A stretch of 64,000 bases of DNA from Holothuria scabra (taxonomy: Eukaryota > Echinodermata > Holothuroidea > Aspidochirotida > Holothuriidae): contig CM074195.1 in NCBI GenBank assembly GCA_037179385.1, forward strand, positions 28,724,222-28,788,221, given 5' to 3'. How positions within the stretch are numbered: position 1 is the first letter of the stretch; every line of letters starts with the position of its first letter. Made by a program: the position numbers and the translations under genes. Below are positions 24,901 to 37,847 of this stretch, in pieces. The notes under the pieces are model-generated. The model had not been told where the DNA came from and ran no database searches. It saw nothing but the letters and a program-made list of their open reading frames with translations.

Positions 24901-25516
24901 TATTCAACAAACTGGACGAAGGGACAATTTATTGACGTGCATTATATAGTACGGTATCAATAGGCTAAACGTGCTCCAAGGATAAAAAGTGTATGGGATA
25001 TCGGTTTATCTCGTCGTTGGTCGTAGAAGACAGGGAAAAATGTGATGTTTAATTCATAAGAAGAAAATCAAGACGTTTTCCAAATTGAGAGAGTGAAAAG
25101 TATGCATTTTGCTACAAATATTAGAATTAATCTAGGTCACGCAACCTCGTATTAATTCCCTTTGTAAAATAGGTCTTTGTTTACAAATCCTTTAAGTATG
25201 GCGAAAGTTAAAATTGGATTAATCGTGATGAATATCTCAGTAGTGAATATTCTTCATATCTGCAGGAATATTCCATGAAACTATAAACTTTGAGACACAG
25301 TTGACCTGGTGGTGACCCTGAATCTCCCAGAGAGCAAATTGTCAGCCTTCTTATTTTGTGCTTATGTGTTTATTTTCGAAGGAAGGGGGAGGGGATTTCA
25401 TTCAGAGATCAAAGAGTTCACATTTGTTGGTTTGGTATTTCTTGTCCGTTTTAGTCTATACATTTTCTTCAGCCACTTCACCCCTACCTAAAATCATGGA
25501 CAAAACTCCTTGGGAC
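21980..25516. other. Unassigned intergenic sequence
   Basis: TTTATTTATT-type low-complexity DNA lies at 22015-22180. Minus-strand frames of 80-107 codons at 22735-23058 and 23620-23937 show low complexity or no similarity. CAGGGAGCTG occurs at 22704 and related TAGTTCCCTG words at 22243 and 23024. Confidence 0.45.
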
Positions 25517-25606
25517 ACCCCGCTCCCCTTCGCAATGTTGACCACAGTCAGCCTATTCACGGCATACAGTCACTGTTTCAGCGCAACATTGAAAGGGAGA
25601 GCGGGG
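25517..25606. repeat. Short inverted repeat related to the 5468-5635 element
   Basis: CCCCGCTCCCCTTCGCAATG and its inverted counterpart (CAACATTGAAAGGGAGAGCG) flank a 40-base loop. The same words in the same order occur at 5468-5635, so this looks like the core of another copy. Confidence 0.6.
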
Positions 25607-25754
25607 AAGGGGGATTCATGCAAGCCTCTGAACTAGAATTCAAGAATATAATGGCAAAGTGTCCCACCAGTTTTGTCCAAGTTTATAGCCCTGCTAGCCA
25701 GACACCTACCGAGCAAATTTTCCATTCAACACTAGATATTCAGTGTTGTACCAA

Positions 25755-25912
25755 GTCATGACTGAGTCACTTTGTCTCTTAATGATAGTGACTCGATAGA
25801 ATTCAGGATTAATTTGCCTTTTGAAATAGTACAGTGACTCGACTCGAGTCACTTAAAAGTTTGAAAACTGGTGACTCGAGTTACTAATCTAGTGACTCGA
25901 TCACAAGACTGC
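25755..25912. repeat. GTGACTCGA-rich repeat
   Basis: GTGACTCGA or GAGTCAC words occur at least seven times in both orientations, including the palindromic GTGACTCGACTCGAGTCAC. Similar words resemble AP-1 sites (TGACTCA-like), but the array is more likely a degenerate repeat. Confidence 0.6.
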
Positions 25913-26746
25913 TAAAAGGAGCAATGCCTTCGGTCTTTCCAGTTTTCATACCCTATGTACCGTACATCCAGATGGGTGTTAAAACCCCTGATACAACCGA
26001 ACACGGCATTTAATAATTGTGGGTCCAGATCAGCCTTCAAAGGACGTAGCAATGTTCAAATCAAACCCCAAGTGGCGTAGCAAGGTTATGACCTGTGTGA
26101 AAAAGTCTAGGTCCCAAGAGTTGAAGGGACTAACCAACCGGAACTGTTTTGCGCGGACTAGGATATCATCTTATAATACGGCATTTACCTCCACATGAAG
26201 ACGGGCGGGGGGGGGGGGGGGGGGCTTCTCGGCAAAACGGGTTTTGGGCCCCCTTGCATTTCCTTGCCCATGGCCACTTCCCTCAAATTTGCTACAAAGT
26301 TCCTAAAATGTTAGTCGCATATGGCATTGTGTATCTAGATGCTATTTAAGAACCAGGAATCCTGAATACAAGATGTGCTTTGCGGCGTGAAGACGAACCG
26401 TGTAAATTTGTTCCTTCCATATAGGTGTACTAGCATAGCAATGGTTCAACCGCCTTTTGGCGACAAATGAAAATGTTCATGTTTGACAGTTTCCGACTCT
26501 GGTTTTATTGGATAACCGGTGTATGTGCACTGAGGATATGTCAAATACAATAAGGGCATGGCTGTGGCAAGGGGCGTAGTATCTTCCACTTTCAGAGGTG
26601 CGGTCATGCCTCTTCACCCCCATCTGCTCACGCCCCGACCCTTGTACACTTTTGACTGCTGTGGACAGATGACAATTAAAATATGAATGAAACTACATCG
26701 TGTGAATCCTCCTTAATGACGTCACAAAGTACACTTCACTGAACTT
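25913..26746. other. Unassigned intergenic sequence with isolated GGCGTAG ends
   Basis: AGTGGCGTAGCAAGG near 26071 resembles a hAT-like MITE end, but no inverted partner was found. A G-run of about 20 lies at 26204. Nothing else is recognised. Confidence 0.45.
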
Positions 26747-26867
26747 ATCGCATTTTCGCAACCGAATATATTTCCTTTTTCTAAATATGTTAAAGGATAT
26801 TTTTATCACATTTTGTGAACCCAACATATTGCTCTTTTCCAAATATATTAACAAATATATTTTTGGG
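26747..26867. repeat. Two tandem units of about 60 bp
   Basis: TTATCGCATTTTCGCAACCG..TCTAAATATGTTAA and TTATCACATTTTGTGAACCC..TCCAAATATATTAA are adjacent direct repeats with moderate divergence. No gene. Confidence 0.7.
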
Positions 26868-27231
26868 CACTCTGAAAGATCATTGATATGAACTAGATTT
26901 ACATCCAAACTATCCCACAATACTTTGCAACTGTTGTTTGCAAGAGGGTTTACTTGAACAGAAGTGGATTATAATTGAATAAATTCTTCATATTTCATCT
27001 ACAGACTTGAAAATTTTCTTACGCCAATACGTAGTACGTAGCGTCATCAAGCCCTTAGTCCGATTAGGTACTGAAGGGCAGGGGAGGGATCAGCGGCGAC
27101 GTGTAAAAATGTGTGCTGTCGAAGACAACTTGAAATACACCTCTTCCATTCCCCCTCCCTCAGTTACGAGCTGGATACCGTGGCCACTTGAAAGAATAGT
27201 ACAGAGCCAAATTTATGTTTGATTAGTTAAA

Positions 27232-27690
27232 ATGGAACATATTCTAAGCATTCTGGTGAAAGTTTCAGTCATTGCTCATGTTCTGTTCTCGATATATTAG
27301 TGACTGAGGTGGACACATGTTCTATAAAAAGTGAACCTGAATCAAGCAGGTGTGATATTATGGATTCAATTGTTGACCAATATTTTGTTTTTCTTTCTTT
27401 TTTCATCATATCAGTTTAACTTTTAATTTTTTAGTGATGCTGTCTTACTTCTAAGGAATATGACGTTTTTTTTAAAAAAATTCTACGAACTTATGGTATC
27501 CATATATCAGACTTAAGTCGCATAAAATTGATGGTAAACTATAAATAAAAGCAAAAGACTGGCCAACAACAGGAATTCATGTCTGTTTGCTTCAAGTTCA
27601 TTCTTTGAAAAAAATTTGCCACATGTAATTGCTCGTATCTTGAGAAGTGAACGTAGGAAATGAATGTTTCACAAATGTTAGTCATTTGTT
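27232..27690. mobile_element. Foldback element, related third copy
   Basis: Its left part (GAACATATTCTAAGCATTCT..GTGAACCTGAATCAAGCAG) and right part (GCTTCAAGTTCATTCTTTGA..) are inverted versions of one arm of the 59967 element, giving an imperfect hairpin of about 460 bp. Confidence 0.6.
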
Positions 27691-30600
27691 GCTGTTTAAC
27701 AAATTAAATATAAATTGGGATCTGGACTGTTCTTTTTAATCAACTTTGAGTTTATGAACCTTTCCAATATGTCAATAACCCTTCTTTCAAAGCTCTGTTT
27801 GTCTCAGTTTACAAGATGTAAAGGTTTTTCGAACCGGAGGTTGTCATATATCCAAAAACGAAAAACTTCAAAGAAAAGAACAATACAGGAAAAAGATGAA
27901 AAACGCTGGAAATAAAAATCAATGCAAGAATAAAGTGCTTACATCAGGAGTAGGCCTAAATGGGCATGACCAGTCCGCTGGACAATTTGCGGTAGTTTGT
28001 TTTTTATGAAGTTTTTCGATTTTCGTGCTCTTCAATGTAACTACCTACCAACAGAAAATCGAAGATAACGTGGATGTGTTGGTGTGTGGTGGTGTATGTT
28101 TCGTATGGAGACAGATTGGCTGCAAGTTCTCGGGCTAAGTGAATCCTGCTGCAGTGTGCAGTTGAAATGTCAATATCTCAGCTGAACGTTCGATCTAAAA
28201 TGCAATTTGCAAAGTTGACTACATACTCCTAATGAACACAAATGGGTATTACAAACGTGTGGTTGGGGAGGGTTGCCTATGTGGCAGAATGTATGGCATA
28301 TTCCTTGTTCACAAAACTATAAAACAAGGACATGCTACTGGAGGAAAAACTTCCATTCTGTAAAGACAATAGATGCTGAAGGAGTTTGACAAACGGTTTC
28401 CAGGGAAAATACCAGTTTTTAAGAAAACGGAATGAGTTGTTAGATAGTAAGTTAGATCAGACTTAACGACACACCAACATTAGTGTGTTATATAGTGTCA
28501 TTGAACCCAATAAAAAGACTATAGTACTGACAGAAAGCATCACAGAATTTTCGCTGTGTACGACGCTGTGAAAACATCCTTCTGACATAAAGTAAAGAAA
28601 TGACCAATTACAAGGCATAAAACTACATACAGTCTTTGGACAGTTGGATAAGTTGTTTAGAGTAAATGAAGAGGGGTCTCCATAAGTCTTTCTAAATGTA
28701 AGTTCCTTTATAAATAACAAAACAAGATAGCAAGAATTTCTTCCACATGATTTAGGGAGGGGCAGCTGGGTCTAAGGGTATAAACGTCGTCTTTCAATGC
28801 TGTACTCACACCAGGTCCACTCGATGAAGAATGTGTGACCGTAGTATAGGGTGCTTACACTAACGTCACAAGCCTCTCCCATTTGGCCGGCACATGCTAG
28901 TGCAGTGCGTATATGTAGCTGAGGACAGCAGCGTGCGACCAGTTATGATGACGGTTTTTTTTTTTTTTTTTGCCCAGTAGGCGTGGCTGCAAATTTATGA
29001 CGTCAAGTGAAAGCGCCCAAAAAATAAACACGCTGAAGAGCAAACAATTTTACGTCTGAACAGGGAGCTGGAAGAGCTTGTCCAGCTCCTTGGAAGAGGG
29101 GCCGTGGCCGGCTCGGCTTGAACCAATTGGTTGGAAACTGCACCGTTACTCCATCTGACCTAGCCTTGGACCTGACTCTGGTTTGAAACATAGGCCTACT
29201 CACATACCCACACAAAACAAAACTGTTTCAAGTGTGACGAGTTTTGACGAAATGTCGGTAGATTTGAAATACAACCACGTTGGCGTACCTAGGGATTTTG
29301 ATCAAAGGGGCGAGAATGGGCTGCTAGGCAGGCTTTTTAAACCTAGCAAGGGTGCCGGCAGGCAATGTTTGGCCCGGGGGGGGGGGGGCGGGTATGGACT
29401 CCCCTGACCATATGGACGCTCTACCACTGTACAGTCAACATGATGTTATCTCAACTACGTGATGAACACTGTACAGATAAACTACGGCATTTGTCCCCCT
29501 CCCCCCACTTTTCAAATCCTGGTGCCGCCACTGTTCATTGTCAGCATAATTTTGTACGTGGTATTGACAGGAATGAACATATTACATCCTCTACGTGGTT
29601 TATAAAGTAGCCATGGTTCCTTGGTCACCCTTATCAGCTCAGACTACATTTAAATGTCACTCCGTAGCCCACAGTGGCGTAGCAAGGCCCTCGGTGGCGT
29701 TTATGTTTAAGAGACAGCAGGGTGTCCCTAAACCCAATCAGACCCCAATCCCAATGATTGGAGGCATGGTCCGACACTGAGAGTTATACCTTGCATATGA
29801 GGTCCAGATTACACCTTAAAATATGTCGGTATGCATTTACAAAAAAAATGAAGTAAAACGAATGAATTCTTCCAAAGCGCTGTCACCTCTTTGGCAACAC
29901 ATTTCATGTTTTCTATTTTATTCTTTATTTTTCGTCGGTTATTGTACAAAATTTTATAATATTGCAGACATTTTTTACAATGTAGTTGGGACCCCTTACC
30001 TATGCCCCTGGAAGTTGTCCAGCTAATCACACATCTGCCACTGGGCGTTGTTCCAACGGACTCCGGACCCTCACTTATCTCTCATCACTTTAACATCATT
30101 TTCCTACCATCCCATGAAAGAGCTTTGGCACACACAGATGGCTCCAACTCGTGCCGTTCTTTGTCATTTTGTTGCGTTAGGCCAGTGAGCTAACCACACA
30201 GCTCCCTGGTTAAGCTATTACATTATCATTCAACTACGCCTAATCTTGATGATCTGTAGCATACATACCCCAGCAACATTGTAACCAACTTTATTCAAGC
30301 GCTTCTGCCACAGTCAAGTGCAGCGAGCGAATAGCATCGCATGTGAATGTAAATGCAAGTAATTTGGATAGAATGACGCTCAAATTATCTATTTTCTTCA
30401 GGGATTTGCGTTTCCGAATCCTTTTATTTTGGATTTTGGATATAAGACACAAAGGATTGGCACTACAATGTAGCGACGCGGACACGACTTCCACCGTTCG
30501 CACTACTCCAGGGAGCTGTCTATGTCGCCATATAAGCCTAATACATAACTTTGCTTCTTTGCGGTTAGACGAGTCCCCGTACATACTGCCAATTTCATTT

Positions 30601-31754
30601 TGCGGTTTGTATTAACCGCGGGAGCATCCGCTAGCGGCAAATCCTCTTCACACGACGTAACAAGCGAATCGAGTTGGAAGCGGGCAAAAAACACTACGCC
30701 TTGCTAATAATAAAACTTCGACCATGAAGAGCAGAGACGGCGAATAGGGATCGGAAGATGTTTTTGAGTGCGCACATTTTATTCTATCTCCTCGCCTGCA
30801 TGTGTGTCATTCCGAGCGCTGTTGCTATGGCTTTTTCCTCGTCGCTTTGTTTGCTGTGTTTTTAATCAGATAGAAAATACCAAGGGTCGCGCTTTTGGAA
30901 AAAAAGAAAAAAAAAAAACGAAAAAAAAAAACGAGAAGACTTAGCATGGCGGGTTGTGTGGGTGTAATTGCCCAAGAGGGGTTATTACGAAGGATGTAGG
31001 GATTCTCTCTCGACAGTTCGTAAATAACAGCGCCTGGAAACAACGACAGCCGTGATATATTTATGAGCGAAAACGGAGGAATGTCGGTATTGGCAGTGAT
31101 CACGAGAACCCGCGCAAACGAAAACGGCAAGTCACATGACTTTTTATGTAGGAAAATGTGTGAAGATTGGTGAAGCAGAGCCGAGGGACATGCTATTGAA
31201 AGTACCAAGATTTATATCCATAAGTGTCATTTGAGAAATGTTTATGCTTCCACGTAACATGGAAAAATTTGTACACGAAGACTTAGCAGTGAAACTGGAT
31301 TCGCGAGGAAAGGATTCTGTTGCAAGAATGTTTATAATCAGGAGTAAGACAAACCGTCTGGTGTGATGTTCAGTACAATAAAACTGAGTGTCGACATTAG
31401 ATGCGTAGCTGAGAGATGGGGACTAAGGGCCCGGGCCTCAAATGTTCATAGGCCCCACATTCAAAATTTTTAAATGGAATTGATACTTCATAATGACTTC
31501 CTGTGACTCCATCAATCATGTGCCCCCCCCCCCCAAAAAAGGAAGAAACCCGAAAAATCCTGCCACGTCGATCCTCCGGCGAAACGGCTTAGCTTTCCAG
31601 TGACAGAACTGTTCTAGTCTTCAACTAAGGGATGCATCCATAAAGATTCGGTATGCCAATATATGGACATAAAATTATAGCAAATAAATCCTATAGCAAA
31701 ATAGCCTTTGTCAAGAAAAAAACTGTCAGGTATAAAACAGAGAAGTCTAAAAGC
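27691..31754. other. Unassigned intergenic sequence with fragments of MITE ends
   Basis: Isolated hAT-like ends are GGTGCCGCCACTG (29518-29530) and CAGTGGCGTAGCAAGG (29672). CAGGGAGCTG-type words lie at 29061, 30199 and 30509. The minus strand at 30120-30210 has a tRNA-like GTGTGGTTAGCTCACTGGCC, possibly another SINE head. No gene is recognised. Confidence 0.4.
29092..29162 (+). mobile_element. SINE 3' fragment
   Basis: GGCCGTGGCCGGCTCGGCTT, AATTGGTTGGAAACTGCACC and a CATCTGACCTAG tail match the SINE family. A short CAGGGAGCTGGA/TCCAGCTCCTTG hairpin sits directly upstream. Confidence 0.7.
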
Positions 31755-31984
31755 CTGTGTACTCTGGACACCTTTCAGGATAAACGTATTGCAACATGTT
31801 GCCTACACAACAGGACACAACCATGTGTACACAAGACACATGTTGCGGACACAAGGTGTGACACATGATGCCGCTCGTGCCTGCCTCGTATAGGCCTACA
31901 CACTGGCAACATTTTCGGACACAAGATATTTTTGCAAATTTGTGTCTGACACATGTGTCCTGAAATTTGTCCATTGTACACAGT
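31755..31984. repeat. 230-bp foldback element of GACACA-rich sequence
   Basis: TGTGTAC..TGGACA..TTTCAGGA at the left pairs with its inverted copy at the right (27 bp, about five mismatches). The interior repeats ACACATGT and GGACACAA words. It abuts the TTAA MITE at 31987. Confidence 0.6.
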
Positions 31985-31986
31985 TC

Positions 31987-32297
31987 TTAAAGGGCCAAAC
32001 CTCTCACCCCAATCTTCAATTTTGGTATGGAGTACCGAAATTCTCAATTGGCTCAGCTCTTTGATTGGCAGCTAATTCAAACAATGTAGAGGACCAAAGC
32101 TTATATTACACAGCATGAACGGTACTGACAGTGTTTTAATGATATAAATTGAGTTTTTCTCTACTCTTTTTGAAGCAATAAACTGAGATTGTACCTGGAT
32201 GAGGATAAATTTCAGACAATTGTGGGAGGGGCTTCAGTGAGAAGGTCAGGAGAATTGGTACTGTTTAGTGTTTGGGGTGAGAGAACTGGGCCTTTAA
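31987..32297 (+). mobile_element. 311-bp TTAA-flanked MITE with CTCTCACCCCAA ends
   Basis: It begins TTAAAGGGCCAAACCTCTCA and ends GAGAACTGGGCCTTTAA. It is homologous over its length to the reverse-oriented copy at 53396-53699, and more weakly to 32500-32825. Non-coding. Confidence 0.75.
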
Positions 32298-32499
32298 TAA
32301 TTCTTTTCCCCTCATTGCACTTACGATAGCCTTAAGTATATCAACCACCCCCTCCCATATACACCGTCAAAGGGTCAAGGGTCAAGGGGTGCATATTTAC
32401 TGGATTCCTCCTTTAACTTTATCAGCATAATAAAACTCTTCTGAGGACTTTCCTATTTATTGGCAGTAAGTCAATTCTCAACCCAAACTTCTAAAGTAC

Positions 32500-32825
32500 A
32501 ATGTTTTGTAGTCTGATACCAATTCTCAATTTGCAAACCTCTTTGATTGACGGTAAACTTAAAAAAAAAAATAAAGTAAAAAAAAAGAAAAGTAAAACAC
32601 ACACACACATACAAAGGAAAAAACAGAGCATCGAATCTTAGCATGAACTGTACTCAAGAGTGTTTTGATTACACGATGGATCTTGTATAGACCTACTCAT
32701 CATGACGTAATGAACTGAAGATTGTGTATGGTAACGAGGAGAGTTCAGACAGTTATGGGAGGGGCTTAAGTAAGTAGGTCTGGTAAGGAGAACTGAAACT
32801 GTGAAGAGAAGATCTGGCCTTCAAA
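32500..32825 (+). repeat. Degenerate relative of the adjacent TTAA MITE
   Basis: Phrases such as AACCTCTTTGATTGACGGTA, GACAGTTATGGGAGGGGCTT and GATCTGGCCTT follow the order of the element at 31987-32297. The ends are eroded, and an A-rich/CA microsatellite (about 32560-32620) interrupts it. Confidence 0.5.
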
Positions 32826-32830
32826 ATTAC

Positions 32831-35082
32831 CACTATATGTTCAGGAGCCGACGCATCAGCTTATACTACACTGAAATGCCGAGCCGAGTTTTCTTATTGG
32901 TAGAATTGTCACCGTTTACGCGCGTGCGGCAAATTTGGTGCACATTCTCACCCGAGTAGTACCGGTACTGGTTTCTCTGCATGGTTGGTATCTTACTACC
33001 TGTACCGTACATATGTGTTTATTTATTGTAGGTTAAATCAACTCAAAATCTCTCATCTGTGCGTGATATTTGTTGCACAAAAAAGCCAACGACGGTATAT
33101 ATCGGAAGGGAGTGTATAGACCCACCGTTACCCAGGCAACGGTTGGAATACGGTCGTCAGGAACTGCTAACGACATCCTCTAAAATACTTTTCAAACCAG
33201 GCGGGATCATAGTACATTCCTTAAACAGTAAAAAATTATGACTTGAATTACATCACGAGTTGTGTACGACAAACGACCGTCGTACTTGCCTGCGCAACTG
33301 GTTCGTTCTCACATCTCCTTTCTTGAACTGGCAACCCATGTCGTAAAAACACAGGGATAGATCGAACCTTACGCAGAGATTCCTCTCCAGCTTGACGGCT
33401 AAAACTTACAAACAAGCAAGTGATCATGTCGCTATATTATCTGCATCTAATAAGCGAGTTTTTGGTGGCTATGCACCTGCGCACATCTTCCAAATGGATA
33501 AACAAACCGATTCCGCACGTAAACGACACGTATTCCAAAATCTGAGTTTACATGGAAACAGGGTAAACTCATTCTGTCTTCATCCATCCATAACATAAGG
33601 AGGAATGTGGTTTTGTGAAGTAAATCGTGTCTAAATTGTTTTTAACGTAAAAATTTGCATTTTTATCTGAGGTAAAGTAGGACTGAGGTCCTTATTTTCG
33701 TTCTAGTTGGCTATACACTAACATTGTGTTGTATGCACGTAGGTGTGTACATAACACATATGCACTAAACATTCCCATATGTTAAAGCTATGCTTACATA
33801 CACAAAAGTATAAAGACGAAAAAAGAGAACGCTGTACACTACTGTGCTGAGCTCGGTTTGTGTATGCCATGCTGTGCCCCACAATTCCAAACGGCAAAGA
33901 ATTACAGTACTGAACTCTCTTATGGCACAGCCATCTTGTAAGATTTGATTTATTCCATGCTTTTAGAAAAACGAAAACAACCCTAGCTGATACACACACG
34001 CGAGAATAAATAAAAACCCATTAGTCGTCTGCGGAGTAACCTTTCTTAGCTGCTGTATCACATCAACACACCGTCACTGGGTGACTGAGTGTATGATCTG
34101 GAATAAACAATGTAATGAATGAATTTGAAGTAACAGGATAAAAGCAAAAATGCAAGTATATAACTCCCTGGTAACCAATAATTCATGAGTGTTTCACCTG
34201 TTTTTATAATGAGACGACAATATTTGTTATGTGGAACTAGTTTAACATTCATAAGATTGCTTCATTCACTATATGCTTGAGATCATACATGTGAAGGCTT
34301 GGTACTGCCGGTATGGAAATCAGAAGAGATTAGGAGGGCTGGGTTCATACTTTGAAATTTCAGTTAATTCAGGGTAGCTGCCTATTCCTTTTAAAATATA
34401 ACACTGATTCTTCCTTAGACAACTTAACTTTGTGCCCGGAGAAAATCCCGTACCCCCGTAGTGACGCCGCAAGCGTTTATTTTGGCCTACACACAGAGAA
34501 CACCGTCCAAGGCTGCAAAATACTCCTGCCTTTTAAAATTCACTTTCTCAATTTTAAAGTATTCACAAAACTGATGGTTGGAAATATTTAAATAATATTG
34601 CATTAACTGCATAAGGCCAGTGTTAGGCTGCCAAAACTTTTCAACTCAGAATAAAGACACTGAATAGCTGGTCTTAAAAGTTACCGTAGATAGGGTTGGT
34701 GCCCACTGACAGAATTGAGTATCATTATTCCACGAGTGACATTTTATACGATATAGCGCAAGGCGATGCGATGCAAAACAAAAAAAAAACGAAAAACAGT
34801 AGACTCTAAATGAACGGTGTTTAGGAATTACACGTTTTTCATAGCCCTTTTTGCCCCATTTTGTGCATGTGTTTCATTCCTATAACAAGTTCGTTTCTAA
34901 ACATGTCTTCTTGCTAAAATGTAGTGTTTAATGGCTAAACATGTTTAGAATTCAAACAAGTTTACAAAGAGGGGGATTAATTGCTAAAAACGTTTAAGAC
35001 TTTACAATACAGCATAATACAATGTTATACTGGCACACTGAACCGTCAAACATCATCTAACTACCGTGATGCAATGTGATGA
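32831..35082. other. Unassigned intergenic sequence
   Basis: Short frames only (93 codons or fewer), without domains. No repeat family member is recognised. AACTCCCTGG at 34162 is one of the recurrent CAGGGAG words. Confidence 0.45.
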
Positions 35083-35092
35083 AATGCAAAAC

Positions 35093-35369
35093 AGGACCTC
35101 GTGTTTGGTCTATAAACGGTAGAGCATTTGCCTGTATCGCGAAAGGCCCGGGTTCGATTCCCAGGTCGAGTCATAGCAAAGACTCTAAAAATGGAACCAA
35201 TACTGGCGTTGTGCTTGATTCTCCGCATAAGCAATGGAGTAGGGAAAACAAGCCAGTGAGCCGCACAACTGAAAAAAAAGGCCGTGGCGGCGTGGCCCTC
35301 TCGACTTCAACGAATAGGTTTGAAACTGGGCCGTAAATTTCCATCTAATTAACAAACTAATCTAACAGC
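35093..35369 (+). mobile_element. Full-length tRNA-derived SINE
   Basis: The head carries an A-box-like TGGTCTATAAACGGTAGAGC and a B box GGTTCGATTCC, then a family body (AAGACTCTAAAAATGGAACC, GCAATGGAGTAGGGAAAACA, AATAGGTTTGAAACTGGGCC) and a CTAA-rich tail. A perfect 10-bp duplication AATGCAAAAC flanks it (35083-35092 and 35370-35379), showing retroposition. It is the most complete of about ten copies here. Confidence 0.92.
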
Positions 35370-35379
35370 AATGCAAAAC

Positions 35380-37250
35380 AATGCAAGGCATTGCAAATTC
35401 AATACAATACACCGCAATACAGGGAGTACAATGCAATGCAACATCGTATGTCGCTCTACAACGATGTGGCATGGCACACACTATACCACTGGGTTTCAAA
35501 TCAATAAACAATAGTGCGTAAGTAGCTAACTCTTTAAATTTTACATGATAACATGCCCATGCAACGCCTTCTACTATCCGGAAACAAAAGTACGTTGACA
35601 TCGCCTGCTTGGCGGATGAGTATTACTCCTGCACCTTATAGACTATTAGCTGCAGGCACTCGTGTTTCAAAAGACAAGTACACATCCTACATCTGCTATG
35701 AAGGCATGGAGGTAAACAGAGACACAACTGGAGATAAGGCTCAACCGATCCCTTGCCTTAATCGACTGGTTTACTAAACAGAAGAGTGTGATGACACCGG
35801 AGGAAAACGTATGTAAAGGTTTGAAGAAAGTCATTCGTTTCAAGCTTTTATGGCAAATAAAAGTCATATAAAACCATGTATGATTTTTACACAGAGCCAT
35901 GCTGACAAGGAATCACGTGCGCCTACCAAGATCATTTTTCATACAAATTTGGTATTAACGACGAGATGTCTTGGGGTACTGTCTCTGCGTACCTGGTAAT
36001 TTCAACTTGGAAGATGGATCCACACTGGCGCAAGGAGTTTCTTCAACTAGAACTTTGTTTTAGACATCCCTTACGTGTGCAAAAATTAATGTTTGTAACT
36101 TTGAGGGCCCTTGGATGTAATTTGGTGCATTATATACACTGGAACGAAATTAAAAGAAAATGTATTGTCCCTTTTACAAGGGAAACAAATAATGGGGAAT
36201 TCCTTAAATTAAGGGGAAGGGAGAATACGTCCGTCTGCCGCAATTATTTTACTACGCTGGAGGCTTTAAGTATCCTCTCCAGCCACCGTAGTCCGTAGAT
36301 TTTTACATCCAACATCCTTGCTTCGCGTAGAAGAATAAATAACCTGTTATCATTTACCCCGCGGAGCGTACTCCTCTCTGCAGCTTCCAAACCAAGATGA
36401 CTGAACGAGGAATATGCCGCTCAGCCTGCTACCTAGGTTAAGTTGTCACCCATGTCTGAAACACAACATGTAAACAGAGCTGCAAACAGGCAAACCTTCA
36501 AAAGAGATGTGAGAACCTGCAAACTTCTGTGTATTGTTAACTGGATATAGCAACAGGTGTGTAAGTAGGTCAACTTAAACTTGTTTCAAATCCTCTTTCA
36601 TTAAATATTAATATCGGATGGGGTGATTCATTCAAAGTTCGCCAAAATTTGAATTTTACATAGGCGTACATATCATATGCCCAATCCGGTTTTAATGTTT
36701 AAGACTATAAAATTTAATCGTTGCCCCCAGCAATTAATGACAATATTGATAAGAGCCACGGTTCGAATGGAATAAATTACAAAGACGGTAAGGCGCAACT
36801 ACATATTGCCAATGGGGTTGAAAAGCTAAACGCGATATAAATGCAATTTTTTTATTGCTTTGAAACGTTTGTTGAATCTTACAAATTCCCTGTCATTTTC
36901 CGACCAAGTACATTTCTTACTGTCCTATTCGTGTACGGTACGTAGTGAAATTTTCTTGGCCAATCATATCGCTAAATCACACTCCTGCCTGGAAAATCAT
37001 AAGGAGGGGCTTAGCAAACAGAATGCGCCCATCGGGATAATGTCTTCTGTCATCAACCAATGATAATGAACAAATGAGAATGAGAATGACAATTGAAATT
37101 CTTTATATTGAGGGAACTCTAGAAAAACTGATAGGCTTATACCAAACAATAAAACCTAAAACTAGAAGCATTTCTTAAAAAATAATGAATAAATAAAATA
37201 AACACCAAAAAAACACATTAAGTGAAATACCTCATTCAAGATGATGGGGG
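35380..37250. other. Unassigned intergenic sequence
   Basis: It begins with low-complexity AATGCAA words next to the SINE. A 110-codon frame at 35966-36298 has no recognisable motif and no splice support, so I do not call it a gene. Confidence 0.45.
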
Positions 37251-37352
37251 TATACACGAATCCGGAGAGCAAGTGGTGGTCTGATTTTAGTCGGCCATAA
37301 CTGGGGTCCATCACCTTTAAATCTTTCGATTTTCTTCCTTACCTCTTGAGCA
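37251..37352 (-). repeat. Four-copy element with conserved frame, copy 2
   Basis: The minus strand reads KGDGPQLWPTKIRPPLALRI. The DNA core CCATAACTGGGGTCCAT is shared with copies 1 and 3. Confidence 0.65.
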
Positions 37353-37816
37353 CAGAGACCTGGTACGCAGGCTACCTCAACCCGCCCTTAAAATCCAATA
37401 TTATGAAGAACAATACCATGTGATTGGGTTTACAGTAATCACCTATCCCGGCCCCCTCCGTGACTGTGCATGCTTGACAAGATCATATAAATGTTCGGCA
37501 TGATTGATTTTGTGGCAAACGTGACAGCGGGCTGAACAATTTGAGAGATAAAATTCAGCAAGCCGAACGAAAATTCTTCAGCAGAAGTCTAGATGCCAGG
37601 AGTAAATTCAGTCGAAAAATCGAAGTTGTGATCATCTCGAATTGCCTCTATTCGTGGCCTGGAAGAACTCGGTACCCACCTGATTAGACCCTCGGCCCAC
37701 ATTAATAGCAAAAACATTGCCATTTTGTTTTCCTTTTAGCGAAATGACCATATAAATTGCACTCGCCCCTTTCAATCTGTCCATGGTAACACAAAACGAT
37801 TCAATTGACTTCGACC

Positions 37817-37847
37817 AGGGAGTTGTCAGGCCCTGACAACTCCCTGC
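37817..37847. mobile_element. 31-bp minimal palindromic insertion with 7-bp target duplication
   Basis: CAGGGAGTTGTCAGG, one C, and CCTGACAACTCCCTG form a perfect palindrome around one base. CTTCGAC lies immediately on both sides (37810-37816 and 37848-37854). It appears to be a transposon reduced to two fused terminal repeats. CAGGG ends suggest hAT, where 8 bp is usual. Confidence 0.75.

Noticed and set aside
26071..26590. A hAT-like MITE bounded by GGCGTAG words
   Set aside because: Both words are in the same orientation, so they cannot be the two ends of one element.
30825..31208. 127-codon minus-strand open frame
   Set aside because: It contains a long F-run encoded by an A/T tract and shows no conserved motif.
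35093..35170. A genuine tRNA gene
   Set aside because: A and B boxes are present but the cloverleaf is not complete and the sequence continues into the SINE body with a target duplication.
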